This document shows positions 51,013 to 63,991 of a stretch of DNA of 64,000 nt, piece by piece; the stretch's first letter is position 1; the number at the start of each line of letters is the position of its first letter. A program made the position numbers and the translations under genes. The notes below the pieces were generated by a model. The model did no database searches. It was not told where the DNA came from and was given only the letters and a program-made list of their open reading frames with translations. The DNA comes from Pleodorina starrii (taxonomy: Eukaryota > Chlorophyta > Chlorophyceae > Chlamydomonadales > Volvocaceae). Location of the stretch: positions 1 through 64,000 of the forward strand of contig BRXU01000053.1 in the NCBI GenBank assembly GCA_030267565.1, read 5' to 3'.

Positions 51013-54000
51013 CTACTGCAGCAACGCCACGCCCCCCGCGCCAAACACGTCCTCGAACACCGACACCACCTGCTGCTCCGCCGCCGCCGGGCTGTGCGCC
51101 ACACTGACGCAGTGCGCCACCGCCGCCAGCGCCGCCACCGCCTCCCGCCGCCCCGGGCCCCGGCCCGCCAGGCCCTGCCCCAGCCGCAGCTCCTCCGCCG
51201 CCGCCCTGGCCGCCTCGTCTACAAGCACCTGCAGAGACGTCACCGCGCTGTCGCGCGCCAGGGCCAACAGGACCAGGTTGCATGGAGGCGGCGGCGGCGG
51301 CGAGGTGACGGCGGGGCTGGCGGCGGCGGCGGCGGCCGCGGCCGCGGCCGCGGCTGCCGCCGCCGTCGATGCATGGACTGCGTGCTGCTGTGCGGGGGAG
51401 ACGCGGCAGGAGACGCGACCCAGGTCGGCCAGGTCGCGTGGCGCGGCGGCGGCGGCGCGCACCGCGGCCAGTCGGAAGCCCTCCGAGTGGAGCGCCTCCA
51501 GGGCGTCAGCCAGGCGGGCCCAGTCCAGGGAGGGCGTTGCGCCGTCGCCTGCGGTGATCGGTGAGCGCGCCGGGGAGGACGTGCGGCGGAGGGCGGAGCT
51601 GGTGAGCGGGAAAAAACAGGCACCGGAGAGTCGCACTGACCCGTGGGTCAGTCGTCAAGCTGACATCCAGGGGGCCCAGGGGGCCAGGGCCCACGGTTCA
51701 GTTTCGGCCCCAGGATCTTGAGCCACAGCCACGACAGCATCGCCACACGGCTGCAGTACGCGAATGGTACCTTAACGCTACCATACCATGGGGCGCGGGT
51801 TGCTGGAACTGGCGTGCATCCGTGCTGCAACAATATCGGTACGGTGTGCAGGAAGGCGCACACGCAGACGCGGACGCATGGGCTGTCTTCCTTCTAGAAA
51901 GGGGAGGGCTGAAGGCTCGCCTAATCTTGGTGGCGGGAAGGGCAAGGGCCTCCACCCGACCCCATGGCCCGGGTACCTTGTGCCCTTTGCCCCTCTGCGC
52001 ACACCCTCAGAAGCGCAGACGAGGGGGCCCCGGGACGGGAGGGAACCCGCTAGGCCAGACCTCGCTGACGCTCTTTGGTCGCTTCCGGTACTTTGGAGTT
52101 TGTTTTCCGGCTCGTAGATGAAAAGGAAATAAGGAAAGGAACGCACCTGGCGAGGGCGCCTGGGGCGTCACCACCATCGCCGTCAGCTGCAGCAGCCGCG
52201 ACCCCTCCGGCCGCACGAACCGCCGCGCCGGCCCCGCCGCCGCCGCCGCCACACCCCCGCGCTGCGCCAGGACAAGCCCCACGCTCCCTGGAGCACCGAC
52301 CGCAGCAGCGGCGGCAGTGGCACCGGCATCTCCTGTCGCCTGCCCCTCGCCGCCCGCCGGCGGTTGCAGCTGACGCTGCGGCCACACCTCGCCCACCACC
52401 GCAACCGCGTCGCGCCACGTGGTGCACGTGTACAGACCGCCGCTGCCGCCGGCGGCGGCGCCGCCGCCGGCGGCCAGCGGCGCGCCCGCCGCCGCGAGCG
52501 CGGCGGCCATGCCGCGCAGGTGCTGGACCGCGTTGCTGCGGCTCACGTGGAGAAGCACCGCGGGCTTGCCGGCGAGGGCCGCCATGGCGGCGGCGGCGGC
52601 GCTGCCCGGCTGCACCCGGCGGGTGGCGACGGCGTGCAGCGTGTAGCCCTCCCGCCACAGCTGCTTCAGCAGGCGCGGCAGCAGGTTGCGGTGCAGCGCG
52701 CCAAAGTCCAGCGCCACAACGGCGGGAAGCGGCTCCGGACCCGCGAGCAGCCGAAACAGCGGCGTCGATGCGGACGCCGCCGCGGTAGCGCCACAGGGCG
52801 GCAGCGGCGGCCGATGCAGCCCGTCGTGCAGCCCGGCGTCCAAAAACACGTGCGCCGGGCCGAACGCGTACGACAGCGCGCGCTTGGCGGCGGCCTGCGA
52901 GGTGCTGACCGCCGCCACCGGCGGCGGCGGCGCCGCCGCCACTGGCGGGTAGTCCCGGTGCAGCTGGTCCAGCAGGGTGCTCCACGCCGCATCGTCGTCG
53001 TCGCCGAGCGGGGCGGCGAGGGTCGCGGCGGCGCCGTCCGGCGCGCCGTGCAGTCGCTGCAGCGCCGCCGCCAGCCATCTCGCCACGCGCGCCTGCGCTG
53101 CGGGTCCGTGGAACACCGCCAGCATCGCCGGCTGGCTTATCACCAGCCGCTGCGCTGCCCGCACCGACGTGCCGCCGGCTGCCCCAGCCGCCGCCGCCGC
53201 CGCAGCTGCGACGGGAACGCCCTGGTGCGGCGGGAGGTGGTGCAGCACTGGCGTCAGGCAGTACGTCACGTCGGACGGCACCTGACGGAGGTAGCGGCAG
53301 GCCACGAGCTCCAGGCGATCGGGCGACGACGCCGGTTCCGGAGCGGCGGCGCTGCCTCCGCCGCGGCCCCCGGTGGCGTGCGCCGTCAGCGCCGCCAGCA
53401 TCAGCGCGGCTGCATGGAGCGGCCGGGCCTGCAGCGCCACCACCGCAATGCCGTCCTCGCCGTGATGGAGGTGCGACGGCACGCTGTACCCGATCGACGC
53501 GGCGCCGGTCGCAACGCCGTCGTCGTCGGCGGCCGAGTCAAGCGCGCCGTCGCCCGCCGCCGCCACCAGCAGCTGCTCTGCCACGTACGGCTGCGGCAGC
53601 CCGTGGAGGTCCGACGGCGCCAGACGGGCGCGGAGGGCTTCTGGAGACAGCAGCGGCCGCACCGCCGCCGCGGCGGCGGCGGCTTGCGCCGGCGCCGTCG
53701 GCGCCGGCGGCAGCGCCGCCAGCAGCAGCGGCAGCTGGTCGGCCCCCTCCTCCTTACTCAGCTCGAGCACCAGAGCCGGCGACTGCTCCTGTTGCTGGCT
53801 CTGCAGCAGCGGCGGCGGCCGCGGCGACGACGACTGGACATCTCCGGGCAGCCGCATCAGCAGCATGCCCCGGAGGCTGTAGCCGCACCAGAGGAGCCGC
53901 TGCAGGCACCACAGCGCACGCGTCTGCTGCGCCGCCCCCGGCGCCGGAAGGGCAAGCCATTGCGGCTCTGGCGGGCCGCAGTCTGCCAGGCCGCACACCG

Positions 54001-57000
54001 CCGCCGCAGCGGCGGCGGCGTCTACTGCCCCGCTGCGATGCGGCGCTGGCGACGGCACCGGCAGCCGTGACTGCTGCTGCTGGCGAGGCGAAGGAGACGG
54101 AGAGGTTGGCGGCGGCTGGCCGTCGCCGCCGGTGCCGGCGGCGACGGCGAACAGCGCCGATACCTCCCGCGCGGCGCTGGCGCCGTCGTACGAGCACGTG
54201 ATGTGTCGCGCGACATCGCCGTACAATGCGTGCAAGGAGGACGGGTCTGTACGGCAGGCCAGCCGCGCATCCGGCGGCCCCAGCTGCGCCTGCCAGCGCC
54301 GCAGCGGCTCGTTGCGGCCAGACAGCGCCAGCACGGCGGCGCCGGTGTACGGCAGCGGCCGGTGCGGCGTCGACGCCACGACCGCCGCCGCCGCCTCCTC
54401 CGTCGCGTACACCACCTGCAGGCCGCGCAACGTGAGGCCGAGGCAGGCGGCGCGCTCGAGCAGGCGGCACAGGAGGTGCGGCTCACGCAGCGAGCCAGCA
54501 GTGACCACGCTGACGAAGGAACTGGCGCCGCCGGCCACGTCGGCGGCGGCGGCAGCGGAGGCGGCGGCGGCGGCGGAGGCGGCGGCGGCGGCGGAGCCGC
54601 CGGCGCGAGGCTGCTGGTGGCTGAAGGCGTGCGGCGGCAGGCGCAGCGGACTGAAGAGCAACTGGGCGCCGGGCTGGGTGGAGATCCAGCCGCTCAGCGC
54701 CGCCGCCGCCTCGTGGCGCCGCCCTTTCCGCGGCGTCGGCGCCGCCGCCGCGGCGTTGCTCGGCGGAAGCCCGCCGCCGTCATCGTCCGTCGTCAGGATG
54801 GCGGCCCACGTTACGGCAGCCAGCGCCCCCGCCAGCTGCCGTGCGGCGGCGCCGGCAGTCTCAGCGTCGGCCGCAGCCGTCGCCGGCAGCTCATGGCTGT
54901 AGGCGTCGGCGTCGACGCCGGCGCGCGGCAGGCACGCTACCGCCAGCACCCGTACGGCATTTTCGGCGCGAGCGCCGCCGCCGGCCTGGGTGAGGGGTGA
55001 TGGCGCCGCCGCCGCCGCTGCCGCCGCCGTCGGCAGCAGAGGCCAAGACGAAGGCGCGGCAAGCAGCCGCGCGCCGACGATGGAAAACGCCGGCAGGCCG
55101 TACTGCCGCGAGGACCCGTGATCAGCGGCGGCGGCGGCGGCGGCGGCGCGGCGGAGCAGCCATCCTAGCAGCAAACCGATCTCCCGGCTGGGCAAGTTGG
55201 CGGGGGAGGTCAGGAGCAACGTGAAGCAGCTGGCCTGGGGCAGACAGGCGGGCAGACGGCACAGGTCCGCGGGCGCGACCGCCGCGGCGCGAGCCGCGTC
55301 GGCTGCTGCAGCCGCGCCGGGCGACTTGGCGGCTGGCAGCGGCGGCGGCCCACCGGCAGCGGGGGAGGCAGGGGAAGGACCCACCACCGGCGAGACGTAG
55401 GCGACGGCGTGCGCATCGGCGGCAGTTGGGGACGGGAGTTGCAGAGCGGCGGGGCGAGCTGCAGCGGCACTCGGAGCCCCCGGCGCGGTGTCGCGCGCCG
55501 GCGCCGGCGCTGCCGCGGCCGCGGCAGCACTCACGTAGCCCGCATGACCGGTAACTGCCGCCGTGACGGCGCTGTCGCTGGTGGTGGTAGCGGTGCCGGG
55601 GCCGTTGGGCGCCGGCGCCGGCGCGCGGGAGAGGGGTATGACGGTGCCGGCGGCCGCCATCCGGGCGCCGCGCTCCGTACTCGCGTCGGACACGGACGCG
55701 GGCGGCGGCTCCGAGACCAGATCCTCGTCGCCTTCCGTGCTACAAGCCGCAAACGCCCGCGGCGCCGCCGCCGCCGAAGCCGCAATCGCAGCGGGAGACG
55801 CCGCGGCCGGCGGCTGGACGGGGCCGTCAGGGGCCCGCGCATGGCCGTTCTCGCTTGCGCCCGTGCCGTTCTCCAGCCCGCGCTCGACGCCGCCGTCACC
55901 ACCGGCAAACGTCGCCACAACGCGCTGCTTGGCGGGCTTTGGTGGCACCGTTGGTGCGGCCGCCGCTGATACAGCCGCCGCCTGTCGCTCCTTAAGGGCG
56001 GCGATGCGTTCCGTCACCGCCGCCGGCGGCTCCGGCCAGCGTCGTTCCTCCACGGCGGCGGCCGTGACCGGCTCCTGCTGCTCGGACTGTCGCCTCCGCT
56101 GCTGGGCTTCCGCTTCCGCTTCCACGGCGGCGGCAGCGGCGGCGGCGGCAGCGGCGGCGCGTGCCTTCAGGTACTCCCGGATGTCCCGGGCGCGCTCCTC
56201 CTCCTCCGTCCGCCTCTCCGTCGTACACACGAACACAGAGCGCGAGGCCGGCCGCAGGTCGGCTGAGTCCGTGGCGACGCTGGTGGAACGCGGCGCGGCC
56301 GCGGTGCCGCCGCCGCCCCCGCCACCGCCGGCGCTGCCAGCCGAGACAGTTTCGGAGGCCGAATCGGACCAGCCTATACGGGAGCTGCGCGGCGCTGCTG
56401 CGGGCCTGGCTCGCTCGGCAGCTGGCGAGGAGCCCGCGGCCTTGGGCGCTGTTGGCGGGGCTGCTGCCGCTGCGGTGGGGTCGGCCGCCGGGGCGGCAGG
56501 TGCGGCGGGCTGCGGCGGCGCCGCGGCGGGGGCCGTTGCCGGAGCGGCTGGCGGGAGTGGGGGCTGGGGCGGCGAGGGCAGCGCAGCGGCTGGGGCGGTG
56601 TTCGACTGTGGGGCGCTCGCTGGTGCTGGTGCTGGCGCTGGTGCTGGCGGCACGGGACGGACCTGTGGTCGGGCCGCGGTAAAGGAAATTATTTGAAAAA
56701 GAAGCAGTGCCCGAGCTCGAGGTGAGGTCGAGGTGAGGTTGAGGTGAGGGATGCATGAGAGAGAAACAGAAAACAGCGGTTCAAAGAGCCCCGTCATTTG
56801 AAAATCTGCCACGTCCTGAAACGCACGTAACGTAGTGCCAAGTGAGCCCTTCAGGGGTTTTACGGCCAAGGGAGGCAGGAGGGACTGGTGCAAGCCGCAA
56901 GTCTTCGCCCCCGGGAAGACTTGGACGGGACCCGCGGCTGCTGTTGATGGCTGTGCTGCCCTGGTGCCCGGTCCTCATACCGCCAGGCTGTTGTCGCCCT

Positions 57001-60000
57001 TCCTGGCCTGGCCTCCGCCTCACCTTACGTACGCCTCCTGCCGCGCCATCACCGTCGCTGGACCCACCATCGCTGCTATCGCTGCCCGCCGCGAGCCTCC
57101 GCCGCGCCGCCGCCGCCTTGGCCTCCGACCGCAGCTGCGCCTCCGCCGCGGCCGCCTCGCGACTGTTGCGCTGCACCGCCTCCACAATCGACTGGCGCAG
57201 ATCCTGGACGACCGGTCCGCCGCCGCCGCCGGCGGCGGCGCCGGCGGCGGGGGCCGCAGCTGGCGGCGGTGGCGGCAGCGCGGCGACGAGCCCTCCCGGG
57301 CCCGCAAAGCCCTTGAACTTTGCCAGCAGCGGGCCGGGCAGGTGGGGCGGCCCTGGTGGAGCGCCTGGGGGTGCACACGCGCACGGGCGCCAGGGCAGGT
57401 GCTCACTCGTCCGTCAAGGTCCGTATGACGATCTGGGCCGGACTGCGCTCGCCGTGCACGCTGGGCAGGTACGGCGCCAGATCCACAACTTGGGCAGCAA
57501 GGAAGCAAGCGGTTGTGCATGCGTCTAATCTCGCATAGCTGGGATCCAATCATCCAATCCACGGCAAGCCGCCCGAAGGGCGCTTTGCCCTCACTCTCGC
57601 GACGCGCATCCCAGCCAGCCCTGAGGGCTGAGGGCTGAGGCCGGCCGTGAGTTTCGGTGCAGCGCGCTGCAGCTCCCCACGAGGGACCGAGAACCCGCAA
57701 CCCTTGGCCAGCATTGCAACCGCATTCCCCACGGCCCCCCGTCCTCACCGGTGGCAGGGCCCGCCGCTTCCTGCGAAGCGGGCGTCGCCGCCGCCGCCGC
57801 AGCGGCCGTGGCCGCCGCAGGCGGCGGCATCTCCCCCGGCGGCGGGGGAGATGCCGCCGCAGGCGTAATCCGTCCTCCCGCCACCGCCGGCGGCGGCAGC
57901 CCCGAATCCGCCGTCGGCGCCGACGCCCGCGGCGCCCGGTCTCCCTCCATAGCCGCGCCCTCCGCCTTCATCACCGCCGCCACCACCACCGGCTCATCCT
58001 CCTCGTCGCTCCACAGGCTGTCCGCAGCCGGCAGCGGCCCCTGCGCCCAAGGCCGGGCGCTGGCGGCGGCGCCGTTCGCGCCGTCCAGACCCACCGCCGG
58101 GGCCGCCGTCACCGCCGCGCCTGGGCCCTGTCCGCCAGGCGGCCGCAGGTCGGCTGTCCCGGCCGTCAGCCGGGCAATGAGGGCGTCCAGGTCGTCCAGA
58201 CCCAGGTCCGCCACCGTGGACTCGAGGCTCAGGCTGTTGGAGGCGACCAGCGGGGGCTCCGAGTCGGCGGCCTGGGGGGTTATCCACGTATAGGCCGGAG
58301 CCCGTAAACGGTACGGGGGGCGGACGGGTTGAGAGGATGGTGGTGAGTAAAGATGACACCGCAGCGATGAGGCACCCAGCCGCCCAGCCAGCCAGCTGCA
58401 CCTCCACCCCACGCCACCATCCCACGCCACCACGCCGTTTCCTGCCCCCACCGAGACGAGACAACACGACACCATTCGCATTCGCAAAACGCACCGCACC
58501 GCAGGCGCAGGCGCAACGCCCGCACAGTAGCCAATCCGATCCGCGGCGCGCTGCGCTGCCCTCCCCTCCCTGTCTCCCTCCCGGTCTGCCCCTCCCTCCT
58601 CCCCCTCCCCACGCTCCCAAGGCGATCCGACGGCGCACCCACCTACCTACCCACCCACCCGCCCACCCACCTGGATAGCCTCCTGGAAGTCCCGCAGGAT
58701 CCGCCGCTCCACCTCCTCGCCATCCAGGTGCACCTCCCGCTCCCGCTCCCGCTGCTGCTCCCGCTGCTGCTGCTGTCCTGATGCCCCGCCCGCCGCCTCC
58801 GCAGCACCAGCAGCAGCCGTGCCTTCCGAGTGCACACCGGAGCGGCCGCCAGCGACAACACCAGCAGCCAGCTGCTGCCGGTGCTGCCGCAGCGCCGCCG
58901 CATGCATGGCCGCCACTGCGACCTGCTCAGCATCCGAAGCCGCCGCGTTTGCCTGAACGGGCAGGACCGAGGACATAGAGCGCGATGCGCCATGGAGGAG
59001 ACCGGGTCGCTCCCTCAAAGCCCGCTCGCAGACAGCCACGTAAGGACAAAAAGGCGTAGGGGCGTGGCGTAGTGGTGGCGTGGTGGTGGCGTGGTGGTGT
59101 GGTGCTGGTTCCATAGAGCCCCTCCCGAGTGGCGCCTCCTATGCGGCCGACCAACGCCCGCTCCTTGTCCGCTGGCGGGCTTATGCCCGTTGGCTTCTGG
59201 CCAACTGGCGGCCAGCGGCACCGTGCGCCAGCTCAAGCCCTAGCCCCAGAACCGCAAGGTCCGCCTTGCGCCTGCACGCCCCGCTTTCCATGTTCCATGT
59301 TCCTCGCCCTGCCCGCCCAGCTGCTGTCCGTCTAATCGGTCTCCCTTCCCCTGGGCTGTTGCTGGTGTCAGATGGCCGCACAGGCCCCCCTGCACGTACC
59401 CTTCGCCGCTCCGCCACGTTCGCCAGGCGGCCGGCGGCGCCAGCCAGCCAGCCGCGCCCCTCATACGGCTCATCTGGGTCGTCGTCCCAAACACGCCCGG
59501 CACCCGCGCCGTCCCCGCCGGCAGCTGTAAGATGGTTTGCAACGCATGTGGACATGTCGGGGGGCAGACTGAGGAGTGCAACGGCGCAGGTGCATTCACA
59601 ACACCAGAGGCGATGCACTCCAGGCCGGCAGGGGCGCGGTCTGTATGCCGTGCTCGGGCAGGGGTCGGAGCAGTTCGCGATGCCCGTGCGCGGGCGGAAG
59701 GAAGCCGTGTGCGAGACCACGCCTGGGAACGGGTCGCGTGTCAGTTCCCAGTCTTATACTACGGTAGTCAAAGCCACGCCACGCCACGCCACCTTCCTGT
59801 GGGACAGCTGTGCGGGCTTCCCCGCTAGGTATCCCCCGGAGACCCTTGCTTGCGGCATCTCAGGGTCCAGGTCCGACCTCGACGTTTGGACCTATGGTCC
59901 AAAGCCCCAGCGGCAGCGGGAATGTAAGAAACGCATAGGAAGGACTCACGTGGCGTGGACGCCGAAGGGGTTGGTGGCCCGGCGCGCTTAGACGCAGTCG

Positions 60001-60577
60001 CCGAGGGGCTAACCGCAGCAAGGCCTGTGGTCTGGGTACCTGCCATGGTTAGCCCAAGCTTTGGTGGTGGCGCCTCGGCAGGCTGAGCGCGGACTGGAGA
60101 GCGCACGCTGGACGCGCCGTCTGCGGTGCCATTGGCGCCCAACGGAGGCCTGGCGCTAGTCGGAACGCTTCCATCAGTGCCTGTCCTCGAGGTTCCCGGG
60201 CTGACGGGCTCCTGTGGTTATGCAGGGTTGGGAGGGGCATCAGCTGGCCAGCGCTCGGTGCGGGAATACAAAGGCGCCCAACAGCTGACCTGATCGAACA
60301 AAAGCCCAGCTGACTCCTGAGCGGCCCAGTTGATATTGCTAAAAACCACTTCCGTATCACTTGAAGAGTCCCCTCCATCTGTGTCGTTGTCGGCTTCGAT
60401 AGACGGTAAGCTCTGAATAAGACAGAGACTTCAAAACTCAGCGCGAATGACCTTACACGGGCCATTAATTCTAGCGCAATGTTAACGCACAGTTATAGCT
60501 GGCCTCAAGACCAGGGAGCCAAGTCGACGAAAGGTAGACTCGTCATCGTCGGAGTCCGAGTCCGAGAGCCGCTCCAT
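51013..60577 (-). CDS. Large multi-module protein with degenerate NDP-kinase-like domains
   Basis: Ten exons: 60577-60491, 60412-60290, 60211-59950, 59524-59400, 58952-58671, 58271-57749, 57488-57407, 57364-57024, 56662-52147 and 51548-51013; about 2,290 codons, ATG to TAG. All junctions are in phase except exon 7/8. The N-terminus is acidic (MERLSDSDSDDDES). The 4.5-kb exon 9 and last exon repeat a fold-like pattern: a helix ending GxxLxG (LERAACLGLTLRGLQVV; LQRLLWCGYSLRGMLLM; LKQLWREGYTLHAVA; ALHSEGFRLAAVRA), then a VLAL/VLLAL strand, then (HITCSYDGASAAREVSALF; VAHSPAAAEQQVVSVF). This resembles the nucleoside-diphosphate kinase layout, where the end block is NIIHGSDS..A..EI..F. The catalytic His is replaced (Cys or Val), so these would be pseudoenzymes. 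NDPK-like modules are common in ciliary scaffolds; that link is inference. Confidence 0.6.
51635..51652. repeat. Palindrome ACTGACCCGTGGGTCAGT
   Basis: Near-perfect 18-bp palindrome with core GACCCGTGGGTC, in the last intron of the large gene. It shares its core with the palindromes at 40988, 41006 and 16263. Confidence 0.7.
58274..58298 (-). repeat. 25-bp 3'-intron repeat, copy B
   Basis: Identical over 25 bp to 9797-9821. On the minus strand it ends in a C run that runs straight into the CAG acceptor of exon 58271-57749, so it supplies the polypyrimidine tract and probably the branch site. Confidence 0.8.
58347..58376 (-). repeat. Dispersed CTGCGG element, copy 10
   Basis: The minus strand reads CCTCATCGCTGCGGTGTCAT then CTTTACTCACC. 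It lies in the same intron as 25-bp repeat copy B, about 50 nt upstream of it and in the same orientation. Confidence 0.6.
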
Positions 60578-63318
60578 GTTGCCAAGCAGGTATGCAGCTA
60601 TCGCGTATACATTTCGATGATTTCAGTGAAGCCCTATGAATTCGAGCGTGGTGTAATACAGCTGCAAGGCAAGGAAACCCGGTACTATGATGGCCGTATC
60701 AGCCCGCCCGGAATGCCGTAACCTGCATCGATGACAGCTGCGAAGGGTAAAACTAAGGCACATGGGCCGCGTGCTCACGATGACAGACGTTGACAGCTTT
60801 CCGCCCGTTGCCGTACGTGTGCTGGTTGCCGTACGTGCGCCATGAGGTGGCCATGGGCCCATGGCCCACTCTGTGGCACTTGAAACCGATAACATCTTCA
60901 GGGGACCCACGTCGCATTCTTTGAGACATTGATCTGCTGGCGTTCCCAGCAAACCCCAAGACAGACGCCGGGGTGAGCGCCAGCCGGGCGCCTGCACGAC
61001 TTGCTGACAATGCGTTACCCGCAGAGGTCGCAGGGAGTGCGACTCGGCTCTTGCCCGCGGCTCCCGCGCCCGCGACGTGGAGCAGCTGCTGCTGGAGCAG
61101 GCTGGAGTACGAGGCTGCCGATGAGGGGCGATGCGCACTTGGCAGTGGCGGTTTTCAGAGTTGCCGCCTCGGACGGCATCGTTTTGGCCGCAGAGGAACC
61201 CCTTCGCCATCCCCGCTGCATTCCGTGGCGCGAGCCTCATCGGATTGCGCTGCAGCCAGAGCTCAATCAACAACCGAATAGTCCTAGATTGGCCGCGCTG
61301 CGCCAAGAAATCAACCAGAAAACATCAGCGCCAGAGGCGCAAGATCGAGAAGACCGCAGGAAGGGGTGCGCTCGCTGCCTGGGGCTGCGGATCCTTGGAA
61401 CCAACGGGCCAGCTGCCCCATTGGCTCCTCTTTTCCTGGTTCCGGAGCCCCCTGTAATGAACACAACGAGATGAGGACATCCAGATGGGCGTCGTTGACC
61501 GGAGGTATTGAGTAATGGTAGGGTACGTGGTTTGTGCATTTTGTGGGCGAGATCCGTACATCAGTACAATACTCCCGGCCGGTCAGTGCGGTCACCGCGA
61601 CGGACAAATCTCAGCAGAACCGAGTGTCCATCTGGTAGGCAGTTTAATCCACTGTAGTCGCAGTTCACTGTAGTCGCCGAAACTTTCGAGCATTGGGCAG
61701 CACGATACACAAGGGAAGCCCCCATTCGCTGGGCCGGTACCGTATTTACACTTGCAACATGCTGCGATACCGCAACAACCGTTCAAAAGGACGTCGCACA
61801 GCTGTAACTGCTCTCAGAAAGCGTCGTACAAAGGAAACTTTAGTAATACACGCTTCAGACAAATTCGCACGAACTACCTGCAAAGGCGCCAGGCCCTGCC
61901 GTCCCTGCCCGCATAAGCAACGCCCGGCACGGAGCCACAACTTCAGCTCTGCAACAGGCGCGCACGCAACCGCTGCCACACCCATTTGCTCCTCAAGTCA
62001 AGGGCCACAGCTACCAGATGCCATGCACGCGCCCTCTTGACCCCATCGGCCTCAACTCGCCCGACACCGCCCGCACTGCCGCGACGCCCTAACCTGCGAC
62101 ACCGGCGTCACGGGGCCATGCCATCATGCACGCGACCTACCAAATACCCAATACCAACCGCACTGCACGTGGAAGCCGGAGTTCCACGGACCAACAGGAG
62201 CACCGGACCGCCTTTTTGTTGGGTTTTACTTTACGGGTTAGGCTTTCACCTTATTGATACTGTTTGCCGGCGCCTCCGCCGGCCGCACGAGCGCAGGCGT
62301 CAGCAGCAGCCAGCGCGCTTCACCCCCGAGGCGCCGCCGTCACCCATCGCACCGCCGCCGCTGCCGCGGCGGCGCGCCTGCCGACGGCAGCCGGCATGGA
62401 GCGCGGACAGCGCTGGGGGGCCCCCGCCGCGCGACGCGACGTGACGCGACGCCAGCCAACACCAGCACCGATTTTGTCACACGCGCACAGCGGCGCTGTG
62501 CCTCTCTCTTCAACTTTCCGTTTGCGTTTAACCAACCCGAACAAACCGAAACAAACTCAGCCGCGAAAAAGCGAACAAAGAAACGACCTTCGGCCCCTAT
62601 AGTATCTGCCACCTGCACGCAGCCAACCGCGCCGGGTCCTGTCGTGACGTGATGTGAGAATGGCGATGCGCAACCTGCACCCGCGATCTCTGGCGCCGCC
62701 CCGCCCCAATCACCTTCGGAGCGGCCCGCCATGCTGAGCACTCACATGCCGAGCGATACGGTATCGCATATTTTTCAGCTTCGCAAATCCTGGGGCCCTG
62801 CAGAGCCGAACCTCATGCTCATCCCGGATGCGCCTCGTCGCACCACCGCACCGCATTTGTGCGCCCTGCCCCTGCGAACCCGTATTGCCATGCTGCCTTA
62901 TTGCCGAATCAAGCCGACTCGCCGTTGACTCTCCCCTCGTCCGTCTGCGTATTCGGGGCGCCACAACTCGACAAACAAACCGCTGGCGTGCTCATGCAAG
63001 AACACGTATGTATGTATAAGGACACCGGCCTACCGGCCTTAACTCATGTCTTCCCTCCTGCGATGCAAGGACTTCATTGCCGTAAGTGCCCTCCCACGAG
63101 CGAGCGTTCGATGCACCGTCGCGCAGCTCGTCCGTGCGCGCACACCTCGCACGTTCCCATGTTGTCTGCATCCCTATCGTTTTTTCCTCGTGAGGGGTTC
63201 AGTTCAGAAAGTCAGAAGGCAACAGCGCGCCTTTGAGCGGACCGCGGCTCCGTATGCCGCTCCGTTCGTTTATAAGCCCATCTCCGTTTCCGCTTCCGCG
63301 CGGCCGCGCGTTGCTCAC
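60578..63318. other. Intergenic region; promoter of the large gene, otherwise no gene supported
   Basis: Sequence just upstream of the ATG at 60577 should hold the promoter. The frames at 61000-61470 (plus) and 61310-60620 (minus) have mixed composition, and no phase-consistent exon chain could be built. GC drops at 61480-61870. Confidence 0.4.
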
Positions 63319-63476
63319 CTTGCCCACCATCCTGTGGCGTCCACCTCTCCGCCACCTGGCGCCGCTGCCACCATAATCACCGCAGCAGCAGCAGCAGCAG
63401 CAGCCACCGCCGAAGCAGCAGCAGCCGAAGCAGCGGCCGCAGCCTCGTCTCCACGACGAATGGCCACGTCGGGCAT
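63319..63476 (-). CDS. Possible first exon of an unknown Ala-rich protein
   Basis: ATG at 63476 opens MPDVAIRRGDEAAAAAS, followed by Ala runs and PGGGEVDATGWWA, ending at a good AAG|GTGAGC donor (phase 2). No downstream exon was found. The preceding acidic run (GAG repeats at 63540-63560) might instead belong to an upstream exon. Confidence 0.3.
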
Positions 63477-63714
63477 GTCCCTCCCTTGCCGTCCCTTCCC
63501 TTCCCTTCTCAAAACATCCTGCCCGCTCTTTACCCACCTCCTCCTCCTCCTCCTCCTCCTCCGCGCCGCCAAACAAAGCCCAGTAGGTAGGCTCGGTACA
63601 AAGGCGAGGCTGAGAATGGTATGCAATGACGGGCCCGGCAGTGGAGACGAGCGTTGGTCGTGGTAGTAATGGCGGGCGATGCCTTCCCCTCCTGCCCTTT
63701 TCTCCCGGACCGCC

Positions 63715-63991
63715 TCAGCTTGTCTTCTGCTTCTGCTTCTCCTTCTCGCCGGCGGTCGCGGCGGCCAAACAGGCGGCCCCCACCGCAGCGCGCGTGCGCG
63801 TCTCCCGGAGGAACATGGCCCGCGTGCGCAAATCGGTGACCGCCGACATGGCGACGCCGGCGAAGCTGACGGCGGCGGCGCGCAGCAGCGCGGCGCCGTA
63901 CGTGCGCCGTACACCCAGCGACATCATGAAGGCCGCCAGGATGGGCCACTCAACCACCAGCCGGGTCACGAGCGCTTGTCGTACACGAACC
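63715..63991 (-). CDS. C-terminal exon of a probable membrane protein (partial)
   Basis: A minus-strand frame open from the window edge region to the stop at 63715. A plausible acceptor is GGACAG at about 63992. It encodes hydrophobic stretches WPILAAFMMSLG and LLRAAAVSFAGVAMSAVTD, then a basic segment (DLRTRAMFLRETRTR), another Ala-rich stretch and a Lys/Gln/Glu tail (EKEKQKQKTS). The alternation of hydrophobic and Arg-rich parts suggests two or more membrane segments with cytoplasmic loops. The family is not recognised, and the rest of the gene is outside the window. Confidence 0.45.

Noticed and set aside
52364..54070. 568-codon Arg-rich plus-strand frame
   Set aside because: Antisense shadow of the large exon 56662-52147; its composition is that of GC-rich antisense sequence.
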